From a virus, in the IMG/VR virus record IMGVR_UViG_3300043403_000102, positions 1 through 64,000 of that record: a DNA stretch of 64,000 nt; one strand, written 5' to 3'. Position 1 is the first letter of the stretch. Each line of letters opens with the position of its first letter. The notes under the pieces are model-generated. The model had not been told where the DNA came from. It searched no databases and saw nothing but the letters and a program-made list of their open reading frames with translations. The position numbers and the translations under genes were made by a program. Shown in pieces: positions 1-9,583 of this stretch.

Positions 1-1020
1 GTCTGGTGGGGTCAGGCTCCGCACAACACAAACGGGTTCCAGCGTCAGGGTGGCGCCCCCAGGAGACCCCGTGCGGCCTTGCTGAAGATGCCTCCCCCCG
101 CAGACATAGTAATAAAACGGGCGGTCTTGTGTGGCGGGGGCTGCGGAACCGAAGGGGTCAGCCGACGTGTCTTCAACACACAACGGGAAGGGCCCAGAGA
201 ATACGGGGCCACCGCCGTGAAACGCGATGATCTCGCCGTCGATGATCACTTTGTTGACCGGGCGACCACGAGGGGGGAGAGGTGTTTGAAAGCCGATCCC
301 GCCGGTGTACCCAATCCAACACCCTTGGAGGATGCCGTGAGACGTGCTGCCATAGTTCTCAACCCGACGGAACACCTGGCGAGACGTTGCGAACTCGGCA
401 GAGCTAAGGGCGGCGGCGGGGATAAGAACCTCGAACAGTGTGACCTGGCCAACACCAGGAGGGGGAGCAAGGGGGCCCGGGTAAACCGTCCCCGATGGGG
501 TACCTGTGATGACTTGAATCGTGCACTGGGGGTCTTTTCGCTTGGGGACGATCTGAGCCGCCACCGTTCGCGCGATTGGGTCCAGCAAGATGTTCCTGCT
601 CTGCAGGTCCGTGTCGACCGTGCCGTCCGTCATGACAACGATGTCAATGCGGGGGTTGGTCGGGTCGGGGGCCGCAAAGGTCACCGTGCCCCCGCCGTAG
701 CGGAAAACCTTGTAGGAGCTGACCTCGTTGTTCAGGCCCGAGCCCGTGACGCCGTCGTCGAGCAATATCTGAAACTGCCCGAGCGTCATCTGGAACGCCC
801 CCGACGCTACCAGGGTGGGGAGCAGCGTCGCCCCAGGTCCCGGGCGATTGCCCTTGGTCGAGCCGAAGTCGGTAGCGTAATCCGCAGCATCATCCGAGCG
901 GGCCTCATCACGGGCCTGGTCGAGGATCTGGGTCTGGGAGACCGTCTCCATCCGAACCAAATCGGAGGACAGGACCTCTTCGCGCGCGTTTTCGATGACG
1001 ATGGAAAAATTGTCGGCCAT
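1..1020 (-). CDS. Tail fibre or baseplate-wedge protein, partial at left edge
   Basis: The frame is open from an ATG at 1020 to the window edge (340 codons, no stop), so the C-terminus is missing. The N-terminal ~70 residues are acidic and probably helical. They are followed by beta-rich segments and Gly/Pro-rich loops (for example GGGTVTF and APPPGVGQVTLFEV), as in phage fibre or wedge proteins. It lies 19 nt after the second baseplate-J gene, where contractile-tailed phages encode wedge or fibre proteins. I cannot assign a family; the role is inferred from position and composition. Confidence 0.55.
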   Translation of the reverse strand, partial: MADNFSIVIENAREEVLSSDLVRMETVSQTQILDQARDEARSDDAADYATDFGSTKGNRPGPGATLLPTLVASGAFQMTLGQFQILLDDGVTGSGLNNEVSSYKVFRYGGGTVTFAAPDPTNPRIDIVVMTDGTVDTDLQSRNILLDPIARTVAAQIVPKRKDPQCTIQVITGTPSGTVYPGPLAPPPGVGQVTLFEVLIPAAALSSAEFATSRQVFRRVENYGSTSHGILQGCWIGYTGGIGFQTPLPPRGRPVNKVIIDGEIIAFHGGGPVFSGPFPLCVEDTSADPFGSAAPATQDRPFYYYVCGGRHLQQGRTGSPGGATLTLEPVCVVRSLTPPD

Positions 1021-1039
1021 GGCTGAATGATACCCCCGA

Positions 1040-2512
1040 TTACGTGGTTACCGTCAGGACACGCGCCTGGCAGTAGAAATTGACGGGCAGCACCCCGTCG
1101 CTGGAAACAAAGAGATCGATCTGAGTTATGCGCTTGCTGATAGGCATCCCGGCTTCCGCCAGGCGCCAGAGGCTCCAATAGTCCGTCTCCCGCGAGTCGG
1201 AGCTTGGCGTGAAGAACGTCGAGGTGTCCTCGAACGTGAAGCGAATCGTGTGAAAGAACGGAGCATTCCAGCCCGTGACGAGCGGGGCCAGGGTGCTCAC
1301 GTCGTAGACTTGACTCGCTTCGGCATCCACCAACATCCAGACCGTCCCAACTGTCGGGGCGAATGTCAGGAGAAGTGTCAGGCCCGCCGATGAGGTAGTC
1401 CCTACCTGAGCCAACGTCTGGGCCACCGGCAGCACGAGGTCGAACTGAACCGCGGCCGCCCGCTTTCGGTTCGCCTCCTCCCATATCGACATGAGTGCCG
1501 AGATGACTGCGGGGTGCTGCCCGAGGTCGGTATACCCGAAGACAAAGTCATCCAGGTACCCCGAGTCACAGAACAGCACCTGGTCGTCGGGCATTCGGAT
1601 CGCCGAAGGTGTGTCGAGCTCGAAATAGGCCGTGGCCATGCGCCGATCGACCAACATCCGGGTCCGGTCGTCGAGGAAGTCCTCTCCCGGGCTATCCGCG
1701 GCGGGGGTGATACCGGAGGCAAACACGGGGTCGAAATACCCTAGGTTGTAGGCCGCTTGGGTCGCGGCGTCTGCACCGTCTCGGAAGGGTTCCAGCACCA
1801 TGATGGGCGCGATACCGACTCGGATCCCTGCCCCGTTCACGCTCGTCGAGATTGCTTTGGGAGACACCGTGTCCGGGATGTTCCGAACCCGCAGCCGGTA
1901 ATCCTCTTCCAGTTCCCCCGCTTGGCGCTGAACCCCGCGCTCATTCCCCAGCACCGAGAGCCAGTCGTAAGTCGATTGGGTGATGTCCGTCGACGAGGCC
2001 ACGACCGTGTTGACCGTGGTTCCTGGGGGACCGAGAACGACGTTCGCCGCCCCGTCCGTAATGATTGGAGCCCCTGCCGTCGAGGCCGCCGAGCCGGTGA
2101 TGCCCGCGACGAAAGCGTCCTGCGCGAACGTGTTCACGGTCTCTGCAAACGCGAGCGTTTGAATGGGCAGCACAAAGGTCGCCGTCCCCGCCGGGACCGT
2201 GATGCTGGCCGTGACCCGAAGCTCCGTGCCCTTGGAGGACAGAAACGGGTAGCCTGCCGGGATGGTGACCGCCGTGGCAAACACCGACCGCGTGAGGGTG
2301 ATGTAAGCCACCCCAGGACGCCCGCCAGCAGCCAGGGAGATGATCGCGCTCTCGCACCCCGCAATCGTGTCGGCTGCCGCCTCGGCCCCCATATCGAAGA
2401 GGGCGTTGAGCACGGCCTGTCCCGTGGTGGTGTCGAGCAACCCATCGAGCCACTCCGCGGACGTGGTCCGTTGGAGAAGCTCAAGGAAGTCGGCTTGGAC
2501 GAGGGCGGGCAT
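1040..2512 (-). CDS. Baseplate J-like wedge protein (copy 2)
   Basis: This 490-aa protein has the outline of the baseplate-J (Mu gp47/P2 gpJ/T4 gp6-like) family: an N-terminal helical region, a Gly/Ala/Thr-rich beta middle (ITVPAGTATFVLP), and the signature linking the acidic stretch GELEEDYRLRVRNIPDTVSPKA near residues 195-220. The family forms the wedge ring linking hub to fibres. The ATG at 2512 has AAGGA 5 nt upstream and lies 7 nt after the stop of another J-like gene. The C-terminal ~150 residues differ from the partner and may bind the downstream fibre protein. Confidence 0.75.
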   Translation of the reverse strand: MPALVQADFLELLQRTTSAEWLDGLLDTTTGQAVLNALFDMGAEAAADTIAGCESAIISLAAGGRPGVAYITLTRSVFATAVTIPAGYPFLSSKGTELRVTASITVPAGTATFVLPIQTLAFAETVNTFAQDAFVAGITGSAASTAGAPIITDGAANVVLGPPGTTVNTVVASSTDITQSTYDWLSVLGNERGVQRQAGELEEDYRLRVRNIPDTVSPKAISTSVNGAGIRVGIAPIMVLEPFRDGADAATQAAYNLGYFDPVFASGITPAADSPGEDFLDDRTRMLVDRRMATAYFELDTPSAIRMPDDQVLFCDSGYLDDFVFGYTDLGQHPAVISALMSIWEEANRKRAAAVQFDLVLPVAQTLAQVGTTSSAGLTLLLTFAPTVGTVWMLVDAEASQVYDVSTLAPLVTGWNAPFFHTIRFTFEDTSTFFTPSSDSRETDYWSLWRLAEAGMPISKRITQIDLFVSSDGVLPVNFYCQARVLTVTT

Positions 2513-2519
2513 CGGTCCT

Positions 2520-3632
2520 TTATCCGACCGTGAAGCTGACGTCTATGGGGCGAACTCGGATCACTTCTTCGATGGTCGCCGGATAAACGTCACCAGCCGG
2601 TGACGCCAGGGCCTGGTCGTTGATGATGGCGCCTGGCACGGTCTGAGCCGCCGTGATGAGACGAGAGCGGAAAAGTGGGTCCCCGGGGGCCAAGAACGTC
2701 GACACCGCCGAGGTCACGGCTCGGAGCTGCTCAATCACCAAGGCCTGGTCTACACCAGTCACGAACGCGATGTTCCGCCAGACCACGGGCTGAAAGACCG
2801 GCAGGCCCCCGGTAACTTGGACCGGGATTCCCGCCGCGCGATACGTGACGAGGATGTTCCGAACGTCGGTCAGCATCTGCAAAGATGCGTTCCCGTCACG
2901 GTCCCCGACCACAAGCTGGACCAAACCAGCCGGAAGCCCGGAGGGGTTCTCCGCTTCGATTGCCGTGGCCACCGCGACCCCGGGCACCTGCAGGGCCCCG
3001 AACTCGATGGCCCCCAAAGTCCCCCGGCGAATCGTTGGGAAGAAGTTCCTCACACGCCCGCGGAACTGGGTGTCGGTCTCGGCGACCGTCCCACCGGCGG
3101 CTCCCTCCGAGTTCGTCACCAGCAAGGACGTATCGAGGGGATTGTCCACGAACGCCGTCAACGTCGACACCGAGGTGTTGCTGCTCGGGCCCGCCACGAG
3201 CGCGGTGGCAAACACGGTCACGCTCAACGTGAGGGCCCCGAACACGGCGTCCGTGTTGGTTGCGAACTGAATACCCCCGGCCGTCTGGACCCGCCCGCCT
3301 GCCGGGTACGTGAAGGCGCCATAGGCTGCCGTCGGTCGGGACAGCACAAGGGTCACGGTCGCCGGGGTCGCGGGGAACCGGGAGAGGCTGAAGCGGTCGA
3401 ACACCACGCGGTCGAGCCCCGGGCCGACGGCGGTCTCGCTGAACGTGTCCCGAGCACAGGAGGCTTGAGCCACCATGATGGCTTCCGCGATCACGGCCAT
3501 CGCCCCGACGATGAGGTTCGCGTCTGAACCCGGGAGGTCTACAACCCCCGGGTTAATACGCTGCCCGGGCGTGTTGACGATGGACCGGCGACCGATCCTG
3601 AAGAAGTCATTTCTGAGGGGCAAATTTCCCAC
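2520..3632 (-). CDS. Baseplate J-like wedge protein (copy 1)
   Basis: This 370-aa protein carries the clear baseplate-J signature around residues 185-205 (AETDTQFRGRVRNFF, then IRRGTLGAIEFGALQVPGVA) after a beta-rich section (TYPAGGRVQTAGG). The C-terminal half contains the usual alpha/beta modules ending in VRPIDVSFTVG. Translation appears to start at GTG 3632, with AGGA 6 nt upstream. It follows a gp25-like gene and precedes a second, longer J-like gene, so the wedge probably uses two different J-type subunits. Confidence 0.8.
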   Translation of the reverse strand: MGNLPLRNDFFRIGRRSIVNTPGQRINPGVVDLPGSDANLIVGAMAVIAEAIMVAQASCARDTFSETAVGPGLDRVVFDRFSLSRFPATPATVTLVLSRPTAAYGAFTYPAGGRVQTAGGIQFATNTDAVFGALTLSVTVFATALVAGPSSNTSVSTLTAFVDNPLDTSLLVTNSEGAAGGTVAETDTQFRGRVRNFFPTIRRGTLGAIEFGALQVPGVAVATAIEAENPSGLPAGLVQLVVGDRDGNASLQMLTDVRNILVTYRAAGIPVQVTGGLPVFQPVVWRNIAFVTGVDQALVIEQLRAVTSAVSTFLAPGDPLFRSRLITAAQTVPGAIINDQALASPAGDVYPATIEEVIRVRPIDVSFTVG

Positions 3633-3689
3633 GGCTAATCCTGATTCCTTGGGGGATTCTTTCGACCATGCCTAAAGGAGTCCACGGGG

Positions 3690-4529
3690 TCAGGCTACCA
3701 TGATGACGCCGGTCCCGGTGTCGCTTTGGAGGTTGACCTCGACGAAGGCCCCGCGCTTGGTCGTGATTTTAAGCTGCACCGAGAGGTATCCGTTAGCATT
3801 GAGCTCCAGCTTCGGAAGCACCGTCGCGGTCTCGGGCTCTTGGGATACCTGCCGCACGATGTCGAGACTCAGCTCCCCGAGCTTCCGCGTCGACATGGGA
3901 CGCTTGAGCGGGACCGAGACCCCGTAATCGGGCAGCCACGAGAAAGCGCCCTTGCTGGTGACGAGCCTTCGGATGATTCGCTTTTTGTATCCCGACTGGT
4001 CGGACTGGTTCGCGATGTCGCCCCCTTGGTCCACTGAGTACCCTCCGGTCACTGGGTCGCTGGCGATGTCGACGAGTCCCCGCTGCCCCGTAGGCAGGAA
4101 GGGTTCTTGGAGCTTGATGATGCCGCTGAACGGCTGGGAGTAGGGAGATCCGAGAGCCCCGCCCGCCTTGGCCACGAGCCGCTTGACCGTGACCTGATAC
4201 TGAAGGCCCACGATGAGCTGGCGGTCTGTCTGGATGTCGAAAGCGCGCTCGTCACCGGCGAACACCGCGAGGGTGGGTCCCGTGACCATGTTCTCTTTCA
4301 CCCCAATGACTTGGGGCTTGACGCCCTGCCCAGAGGTGATCGTGATGTCGTAGTTCCCAGGGTTGAGGGCGTCGTTGACCCCTGCCGAGGTCAGGTGAAA
4401 GGGCTCCTCATCGAAGACCACCCGAACGGTCTGCCCTTCGATGGCGCGGGCCCGCACGACGTAAAGGGGGCCTCCACTGCCTAAAGGATCGCCCCAACTT
4501 TCGCCCCCGAAACCATACATCGTGGCCAT
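3690..4529 (-). CDS. Baseplate wedge protein, gp25-like C-terminal region
   Basis: This 279-aa protein ends in a gp25/lysozyme-like wedge fold pattern: KKRIIRRLVTSKGAFSWLPDYG, then a conserved Arg-rich segment and a terminal LKITTKRGAFVEVNLQ strand pair. The N-terminal half is a beta-rich extension (VVFDEEPF, NYDITITSGQG). An upstream in-frame ATG at 4547 exists, but ATG 4529 overlaps the stop of the HNH gene (TAATG) and has a GGGGGG tract 8-9 nt upstream, so I use 4529. The position just before the J genes supports a baseplate role. Confidence 0.65.
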   Translation of the reverse strand: MATMYGFGGESWGDPLGSGGPLYVVRARAIEGQTVRVVFDEEPFHLTSAGVNDALNPGNYDITITSGQGVKPQVIGVKENMVTGPTLAVFAGDERAFDIQTDRQLIVGLQYQVTVKRLVAKAGGALGSPYSQPFSGIIKLQEPFLPTGQRGLVDIASDPVTGGYSVDQGGDIANQSDQSGYKKRIIRRLVTSKGAFSWLPDYGVSVPLKRPMSTRKLGELSLDIVRQVSQEPETATVLPKLELNANGYLSVQLKITTKRGAFVEVNLQSDTGTGVIMVA

Positions 4530-5101
4530 TAAATTGCCCCCCAGCAAGAACCATTGAGGATTCGAGTTAGCTGCGTCCTACTAACCCCGAAAGCCTCAAT
4601 CAAGGCAACACGCTTTGCGCCGAAGGCCCGCAGCGAGCGCATATCAATTACTTCGCTCTCGGTGAACTTGGCGCCGTTATTTCGCGCCCCCGCACGAGAC
4701 CTCCCCTTTTTAACCATGTCCCGCGCGTTATCTTGCACAGTCCCCAAAAACAAATGGTCCGGGTTCACGCAAGCCGGAGTATCGCATTTGTGGCAAACGA
4801 ACATGCGCGCCTCGATGGGTCCATGCAGGTGTTCCCACACAACACGGGTTACCCGAAAATTAACATCGCGGATTGAGATATTGCCGTAACCGTTCTTGTC
4901 CACGGACCTGCCCCGCCAAAGCCAGCAAGTCGGGGTCTTCTCCACCTGTTCCCAGATTCTTTCCATAACTGGACGCCCATGTCCCACGATGGAGCGCATA
5001 GGGCCCTTCCCTCGGTATTTTTGATGCTGGTGCCCCCAACATAGGTGAAACCCACCACCGCGGGGTCTATCACATTCCTTAAATGTACAGAGGGTGGCCA
5101 T
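4529..5101 (-). CDS. HNH homing endonuclease
   Basis: This 190-aa protein has an N-terminal Cys/His knuckle (C5, C10, C21, H24), then the HNH_3-type core: H91 in VVWEHLHG and CDTPACVNPDHLFLGT at 106-121, which supplies the N and second H plus structural cysteines. A C-terminal helix-turn-helix (about 146-185, GVSRTQLTRIL) probably reads DNA. Free-standing HNH genes of this type are mobile. It lies between two baseplate genes and its stop overlaps the next ATG, so it has inserted without breaking the tail operon. Its codon use looks less GC-biased than that of its neighbours. Confidence 0.88.
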   Translation of the reverse strand: MATLCTFKECDRPRGGGFHLCWGHQHQKYRGKGPMRSIVGHGRPVMERIWEQVEKTPTCWLWRGRSVDKNGYGNISIRDVNFRVTRVVWEHLHGPIEARMFVCHKCDTPACVNPDHLFLGTVQDNARDMVKKGRSRAGARNNGAKFTESEVIDMRSLRAFGAKRVALIEAFGVSRTQLTRILNGSCWGAI

Positions 5102-5110
5102 GTGTCCATC

Positions 5111-5578
5111 CTATCCAATAGGGGCGTTACAAGGCAAACCCGTGACGACGGTCGAAGTCCAGGCATGGATGATGCTTGCATGCGCGTTCACGGCCACGTT
5201 GACGTCATCCAAAAGCGGGGAGCCGGACCACTGTGCTTGGAGGGCTGTTGAGAGAGTTGGGGTACCCGGTAGGGCTACCGCCGTGCCGGTGAACGCGAAC
5301 CCGGTCCACCACGCGATGAAGGCGGCCTGCATCCCGTTGGCGGTCGCGGCGGTGGCGAATCCGGTCATGGCAGCCTCCATGATGGGGGTGAACCTTGCCT
5401 TGGCCGCGTCAATCTGGCCGGGCCCGGGGGGTGTGCCGCAGCCCAGCGCATCCTCGGCATAAATCCCGTAGGCATCGGCCCAGGCTTGCGCCGTGGCGGC
5501 CCTTGTGGCGTTGGGGGTAGTTGGGGCCCAGACCAGCGCCAAAAGCTCGTCCTGAAGCACGGTAAGCGATCTGGGCAT
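5111..5578 (-). CDS. Hypothetical baseplate-region protein
   Basis: This 155-aa, Ala/Thr-rich, mostly helical protein has a central WADAYGIYAEDALG segment and a hydrophobic AFIAWWTGFAF stretch at about 85-95. It resembles small structural proteins encoded between spike and wedge genes, but I recognise no family. It lies 4 nt after the spike gene and is separated from the gp25-like gene only by the HNH insertion, so it probably belongs to the baseplate operon. Confidence 0.5.
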   Translation of the reverse strand: MPRSLTVLQDELLALVWAPTTPNATRAATAQAWADAYGIYAEDALGCGTPPGPGQIDAAKARFTPIMEAAMTGFATAATANGMQAAFIAWWTGFAFTGTAVALPGTPTLSTALQAQWSGSPLLDDVNVAVNAHASIIHAWTSTVVTGLPCNAPIG

Positions 5579-5582
5579 GGGT

Positions 5583-6287
5583 TCAACGGCTCGGCGGGGT
5601 CTTCTTCCCGAAAATAAAATCGGAAAGTTGGGTCGGCTGGTTGGTCTTGAAAAGGTCGATGGCCGTGGTCAGGATGGCCGACGGGGAGATGGGCCCGACG
5701 GGAGAGGGGCGCACGTCGTTCTTCAGTGCGTCGAGCAAGGCGCCTATCTCGGAGGTGTAGGTGTTCCCCAAGACAAAGGGCTCGTTCGAGGTCTCGTCCC
5801 CTAGGCGCACCGCCGTGGCGTTGACTTCGACGGGTACCGACTGACCCCAGACGAAGATCCTGTCGTTCTTGAAGACGGGCTTGCGGTCCGCTCCCAGGGG
5901 AACGGGGACGGCGGCCGAGTGCAGGATGGCCACAATGGTGGGGGGTCCGGAGAAGTCCCCATCGGGGAGACAGACCAGCACGCGGTCCCCTGGGTGAATC
6001 GGGGCCAGGATTGTTGAGGAGACCCCGCCCGCGATCCCGGCATAGTGACAGGTGCAGGCGATGCCTGAGGGTTCGAGGATGACGTCGACCTCGACGCCCT
6101 CGGGGCCGATGTAGATTGCGTGGGTGTCGGTGTAGCTGACCTCGCCCTTGTCCCCGACGGTGCCCACGGTGCCGTAGCTGACCCAGTGGCGGGGGTCGAT
6201 GCCGGGGGTCCGAAGGGACTCGGCCAGCCGTCGGGTGTCCAGCCCCGAACGAGTGACCGTGCCTGAGCCATGCGCGCGGGGCTTCAT
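5583..6287 (-). CDS. Baseplate spike / assembly protein (gpV/gp5 OB-fold-like)
   Basis: This 234-aa protein has an OB-fold-like N-terminal half (VSYGTVGTVGDKGEVSYT, HPGDRVLVCLPDGDFSGPPTIVAIL), typical of the base of the membrane-piercing spike (P2 gpV, Mu gp45, T4 gp5 N-domain), followed by a beta-rich tail. The ATG at 6287 overlaps the stop of the hub gene. The order tape measure, LysM protein, hub, spike, gp25 is the usual one for contractile tails. No lysozyme domain is visible. Confidence 0.7.
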   Translation of the reverse strand: MKPRAHGSGTVTRSGLDTRRLAESLRTPGIDPRHWVSYGTVGTVGDKGEVSYTDTHAIYIGPEGVEVDVILEPSGIACTCHYAGIAGGVSSTILAPIHPGDRVLVCLPDGDFSGPPTIVAILHSAAVPVPLGADRKPVFKNDRIFVWGQSVPVEVNATAVRLGDETSNEPFVLGNTYTSEIGALLDALKNDVRPSPVGPISPSAILTTAIDLFKTNQPTQLSDFIFGKKTPPSR

Positions 6288-8404
6288 CGTTTGTTCTCCG
6301 TGGCATTGACGGCCCGTTCGACCGCGCCCTCAATCTTGGCCTGGTTCTTTGCCGCCGGGGTCTTGACCCGAGGGTGGGGCTTGCGGGCTTCGTTGGCCGT
6401 GTGGTCCGCCTTGTTCAGGTTCTTCGGGTCGGCACGGGCCGTGAGGTAATTGACCAGCTCCAAGGTGGCCGACCAGCCATCAGTGACGGTGAACTTGTGG
6501 GCAATGGTCCGGCAGTAGAACACGTCATTGATCTTGGCCGACGAGATGGACTTCACGATCCTGTCCGCCATCTGCTCGGGCGAGCCGGTGACTGCAAACC
6601 CGGCCCGATCGGGCTGGGTCCGGTTCCGCTGGTCAATCAAGAGTTTCTTGAGCGCTTCGCCGCGCTTCTCGAAGACCTCAGACAGTGACGTGATGATGAG
6701 GCCCTCGGGAGCCACGGGGTTCGTCACTTGTCGAGCGACGGCCACACGGCACGGAGATCCGGGCCGGAGCTTCAGCATGTCGGGGTTGTCGTTGCCCGCA
6801 ACCCCAGTGGCGGGGTCGATGTAGCTGGACATGTCGTTCGTCTCAATCGAGACGGACATCTCTTGCCGGGACATCGAGTGGTAAAGGCCGACGGCGATTT
6901 GCTTGAGCATGTCAGGGTCTCGGATCCCCCGAACCACCCTGACCTGAAGCTCCTGGGTCTTGGCCTCCCCTTTGTGACCTATGCGGGAGGCGACCTTGGC
7001 CGTGGGGAACCGAACGACCAACGTGCGCTCGGAAGCCTTGGCATCAGGGTTGTAACTCCGCACCTCAACCCCCTGGACCTTCACGCGGCCGAGCTTGCGC
7101 GAGGTCTTGAAGGACTTGATGTTCTTGCCCCAGATCATGAACCGGATGTCCGAGTTCACCGTCTGAACGGTCTCGGAGTCCAGCGGCACGCTGAAGTTCC
7201 GGTTGAAACCGTCTTGAGCACCACCTTCAATTTTGTACCCCTCGTCGATGTTCTCGAACATCGTCTGGGGCGGACGCAGCAAGAGGAAGTCACCCGCGTT
7301 CCCCAACGGCGCGCCCTCGGGCCCCAGTGGCGCGGGCAGAGAAGGGTCGTAAGTCGGGAGGCACCCCGCAAGCTCGCAGGCCTGCGTGATGAGGTCCCAA
7401 ACTGACATCTCTTGCCCCGAGGCCCCGGGAGCGGCTGGAGGCATCCCGGGCGCTCCTGGCGTGGCCCCGACGGATGAGCCGGGTTCTCCCCCGCCTTCTG
7501 TCGGGGGGGCCGCGACGACCTGCTGACCGCCGTTGGCTTGAACGCGGGACTTGGCCGATTGGAGGGACCTCAGAAGCGACTTGCGGTCAAGCGATGGCTC
7601 GACGGTCGAGGGGCTCCCGTACCAAACCGCTTTGAGCTGGCTCGTCCCGGACTGGCGGCCCGAGGTCGCCGGAAGCTGACCCAGGATGCGATTGATGTAC
7701 GTGCTGATTTTCTCCGCCCCTCCCGCGCCCGTGATTCGGTAGGCGGGGGCCTTGGCATTGATCTTGGCGTCGATGAGGATCGCTTCCATGCTGCGGGCCT
7801 GAATCGACACGGTGGCATCGCCGTCCGTGTGGTTTGTTTCCCAGGAGTCCGCGTAGCCACGGAATACGATTACGGCCCGGTCTCGGCGCAGGCGCCAGTG
7901 GTCCGCGGTGGCGAAGTCCTCCGGCGGCACCGTCCCAATCCAAACCTCGATGAGGGCCGCGCGGATGATGTCGCTGATGAGCGGGGCGTCGATGAACGGG
8001 ATGATGGCGTTCATCGTGTCGGCCATCCGAAACGAGTTCATCTCGACGTTGAGATCGACGGGTACCGTGTACAGGTCGACGCTGTACTGGTCACCCGCCC
8101 CCTCCTCCTGGCCCCTCGCGGTGGGGGGCTGCGACTGGAGTTTTTTTCTCGCCGCGCGGCGCTGCTTGATCTTTTGCCTAAGGGCCGCCGCCTGGTCCGC
8201 GGTCCCTTGGTCGTTGGACGCCGAGATCTCAGCCAGGTCGCTGTTCAGGGTCTTGAGCTCTTTGTCGAGCTTTTCGATCTGGTCATTGTAGGGCGCACCC
8301 TCGCTGGGGAGGTTGGGGTCGTCCTCCTTGGTGAAGTCCTCCAAACGGATCTGAATCCGCAGGAACGCAGAGGGGCGGTAGACGTTGGGGGCCGAGCCAG
8401 CCAT
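6284..8404 (-). CDS. Baseplate hub protein (late-control-D/gp27-like)
   Basis: At 706 aa this is long for a gpD-type hub. An insertion near residues 25-100 (DQIEKLDKELKTLNSDLAEIS, then a QRRAARKKLQ stretch) is strongly coiled-coil-like and Lys/Gln-rich. The core shows hub-like features: VFRGYADSWETNHTDGDATVSIQARSME near 180-210 and a VKVQGVEVRSYNPD segment near 455. A Pro/Gly-rich linker (about 280-320) separates modules. The hub joins the tail tube to the spike; the next gene is the spike. Confidence 0.7.
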   Translation of the reverse strand: MAGSAPNVYRPSAFLRIQIRLEDFTKEDDPNLPSEGAPYNDQIEKLDKELKTLNSDLAEISASNDQGTADQAAALRQKIKQRRAARKKLQSQPPTARGQEEGAGDQYSVDLYTVPVDLNVEMNSFRMADTMNAIIPFIDAPLISDIIRAALIEVWIGTVPPEDFATADHWRLRRDRAVIVFRGYADSWETNHTDGDATVSIQARSMEAILIDAKINAKAPAYRITGAGGAEKISTYINRILGQLPATSGRQSGTSQLKAVWYGSPSTVEPSLDRKSLLRSLQSAKSRVQANGGQQVVAAPPTEGGGEPGSSVGATPGAPGMPPAAPGASGQEMSVWDLITQACELAGCLPTYDPSLPAPLGPEGAPLGNAGDFLLLRPPQTMFENIDEGYKIEGGAQDGFNRNFSVPLDSETVQTVNSDIRFMIWGKNIKSFKTSRKLGRVKVQGVEVRSYNPDAKASERTLVVRFPTAKVASRIGHKGEAKTQELQVRVVRGIRDPDMLKQIAVGLYHSMSRQEMSVSIETNDMSSYIDPATGVAGNDNPDMLKLRPGSPCRVAVARQVTNPVAPEGLIITSLSEVFEKRGEALKKLLIDQRNRTQPDRAGFAVTGSPEQMADRIVKSISSAKINDVFYCRTIAHKFTVTDGWSATLELVNYLTARADPKNLNKADHTANEARKPHPRVKTPAAKNQAKIEGAVERAVNATENKR

Positions 8405-8407
8405 CCG

Positions 8408-9580
8408 TCAGCACTCCGGCCGCGAGACGCCCATGACGCCCGCCGTCTGTTGGGGGATTCTGAGCGTGGCAGAAGACACCCCGCCGCTCACCGCATTCAC
8501 CGGCATGTCGCTCGGGCCCGTGGGGAGCGTGGGCATCTTAGACCCGTCGAGGCCGTTCTCGTTGGCGATGAGGTACCAGAGGTCGGGGTTGCCGTAGTAC
8601 TTCGTTGCGATGTCCCGCAAGTCGGTACCCGGCTGAACTTGGATCTCGTCCAAGATGGTGGGCTTCTGCTGCTTGGCCATCGCGGCATCCAAGTTGACGG
8701 CGGCCTCGGCGGCCGTGTCGTTGGTCTGAAGGATTCTATAAATCATGTTCAGGTAATCCAGCCAGCCGAGGGCAGAGTTGCCCCGAAGGATCTGCTGGAG
8801 GTCGAGCCCCGTAAAGACATCCGAAGAGTGCCGAATGGCCGCGGCCCCCTCGATAGCCACGCTCCGCGCACGGGAAATTATGTTCCCTGGGATCTCGCTG
8901 TTCTCCCCGATGGTATCCGTTGCGGTCTCCAGCCATATGATGCCATTGGCCATCGTGGTCTGTACGGCATCCAAAGCCGCCTCGACCTGCTGGGGCAGCC
9001 CCATCAACTGAGTGATGAAGCTCTCTTGCCAGGCATCGTTGACGTCCGCGACGTTCCCGAACTGAACTCGTGTGTGGTCGAACCCATCTCGCGCCGTAAT
9101 CACCGGGGCTTGGGTCAGAGCGGACACAGCCGAGTCGTCTCGCCCGTTCAACTCGAAGGTCATCTCCCACGTCACGTCCTGCGGACGGTCGTAGGTCTGC
9201 TTGAACGTCTTGAGGTACCCGGTTCGCACGAGGGGGCCGACCCCAAACTCCGACGCTCCCCAGGACAGACGGACCCGCAGGCCCGCGCGGTTCAGGGCAT
9301 CGAACCGGTCGCAGAGGCGGCGGGCGGTGCCGTTGCCGAGGAAGATGTCCTTCCACATCCCCGTGATGGTGAGGGCCTTGTCGACGGGCCCCATGAGCTG
9401 CTGAGTCCCGACGGGGTTCCCCGGGTAATAGGTCGTGGTCCCGCGTTGCTCCGTCTCCCAGGCCACGGCCCGGTAGGGGAGGGCGCGTCCAAGGAGGTCG
9501 AAGTCCCCGGCGTCCGTGTTGGCCGTGGGACCTTCGAGGACCGTAATGCGAAAGGGCTGTGCTTGAGTTTCAGCGGCCAT
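8408..9580 (-). CDS. LysM-domain baseplate/tail-tube initiator protein
   Basis: This 390-aa protein begins with a beta-rich domain (FRITVLEGPTANTDAGDFDLLGRALPYRAVAWETEQRG) and ends with a LysM-like module (about 330-365: VQPGTDLRDIATKYYGNPDLWYLIANENGL). LysM proteins after the tape measure are found at the tube-baseplate junction in many contractile tails (T4 gp53, XkdP-like). It lies between the tape measure and hub genes with 3-nt gaps, supporting translational coupling. Confidence 0.75.
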   Translation of the reverse strand: MAAETQAQPFRITVLEGPTANTDAGDFDLLGRALPYRAVAWETEQRGTTTYYPGNPVGTQQLMGPVDKALTITGMWKDIFLGNGTARRLCDRFDALNRAGLRVRLSWGASEFGVGPLVRTGYLKTFKQTYDRPQDVTWEMTFELNGRDDSAVSALTQAPVITARDGFDHTRVQFGNVADVNDAWQESFITQLMGLPQQVEAALDAVQTTMANGIIWLETATDTIGENSEIPGNIISRARSVAIEGAAAIRHSSDVFTGLDLQQILRGNSALGWLDYLNMIYRILQTNDTAAEAAVNLDAAMAKQQKPTILDEIQVQPGTDLRDIATKYYGNPDLWYLIANENGLDGSKMPTLPTGPSDMPVNAVSGGVSSATLRIPQQTAGVMGVSRPEC

Positions 9581-9583
9581 GAT

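Noticed and set aside
79-1026. Plus-strand frame of 315 codons at the left edge
   Set aside because: Same codon register as the open minus-strand fibre gene, which has structural-protein features and fits the operon; the plus frame does not.
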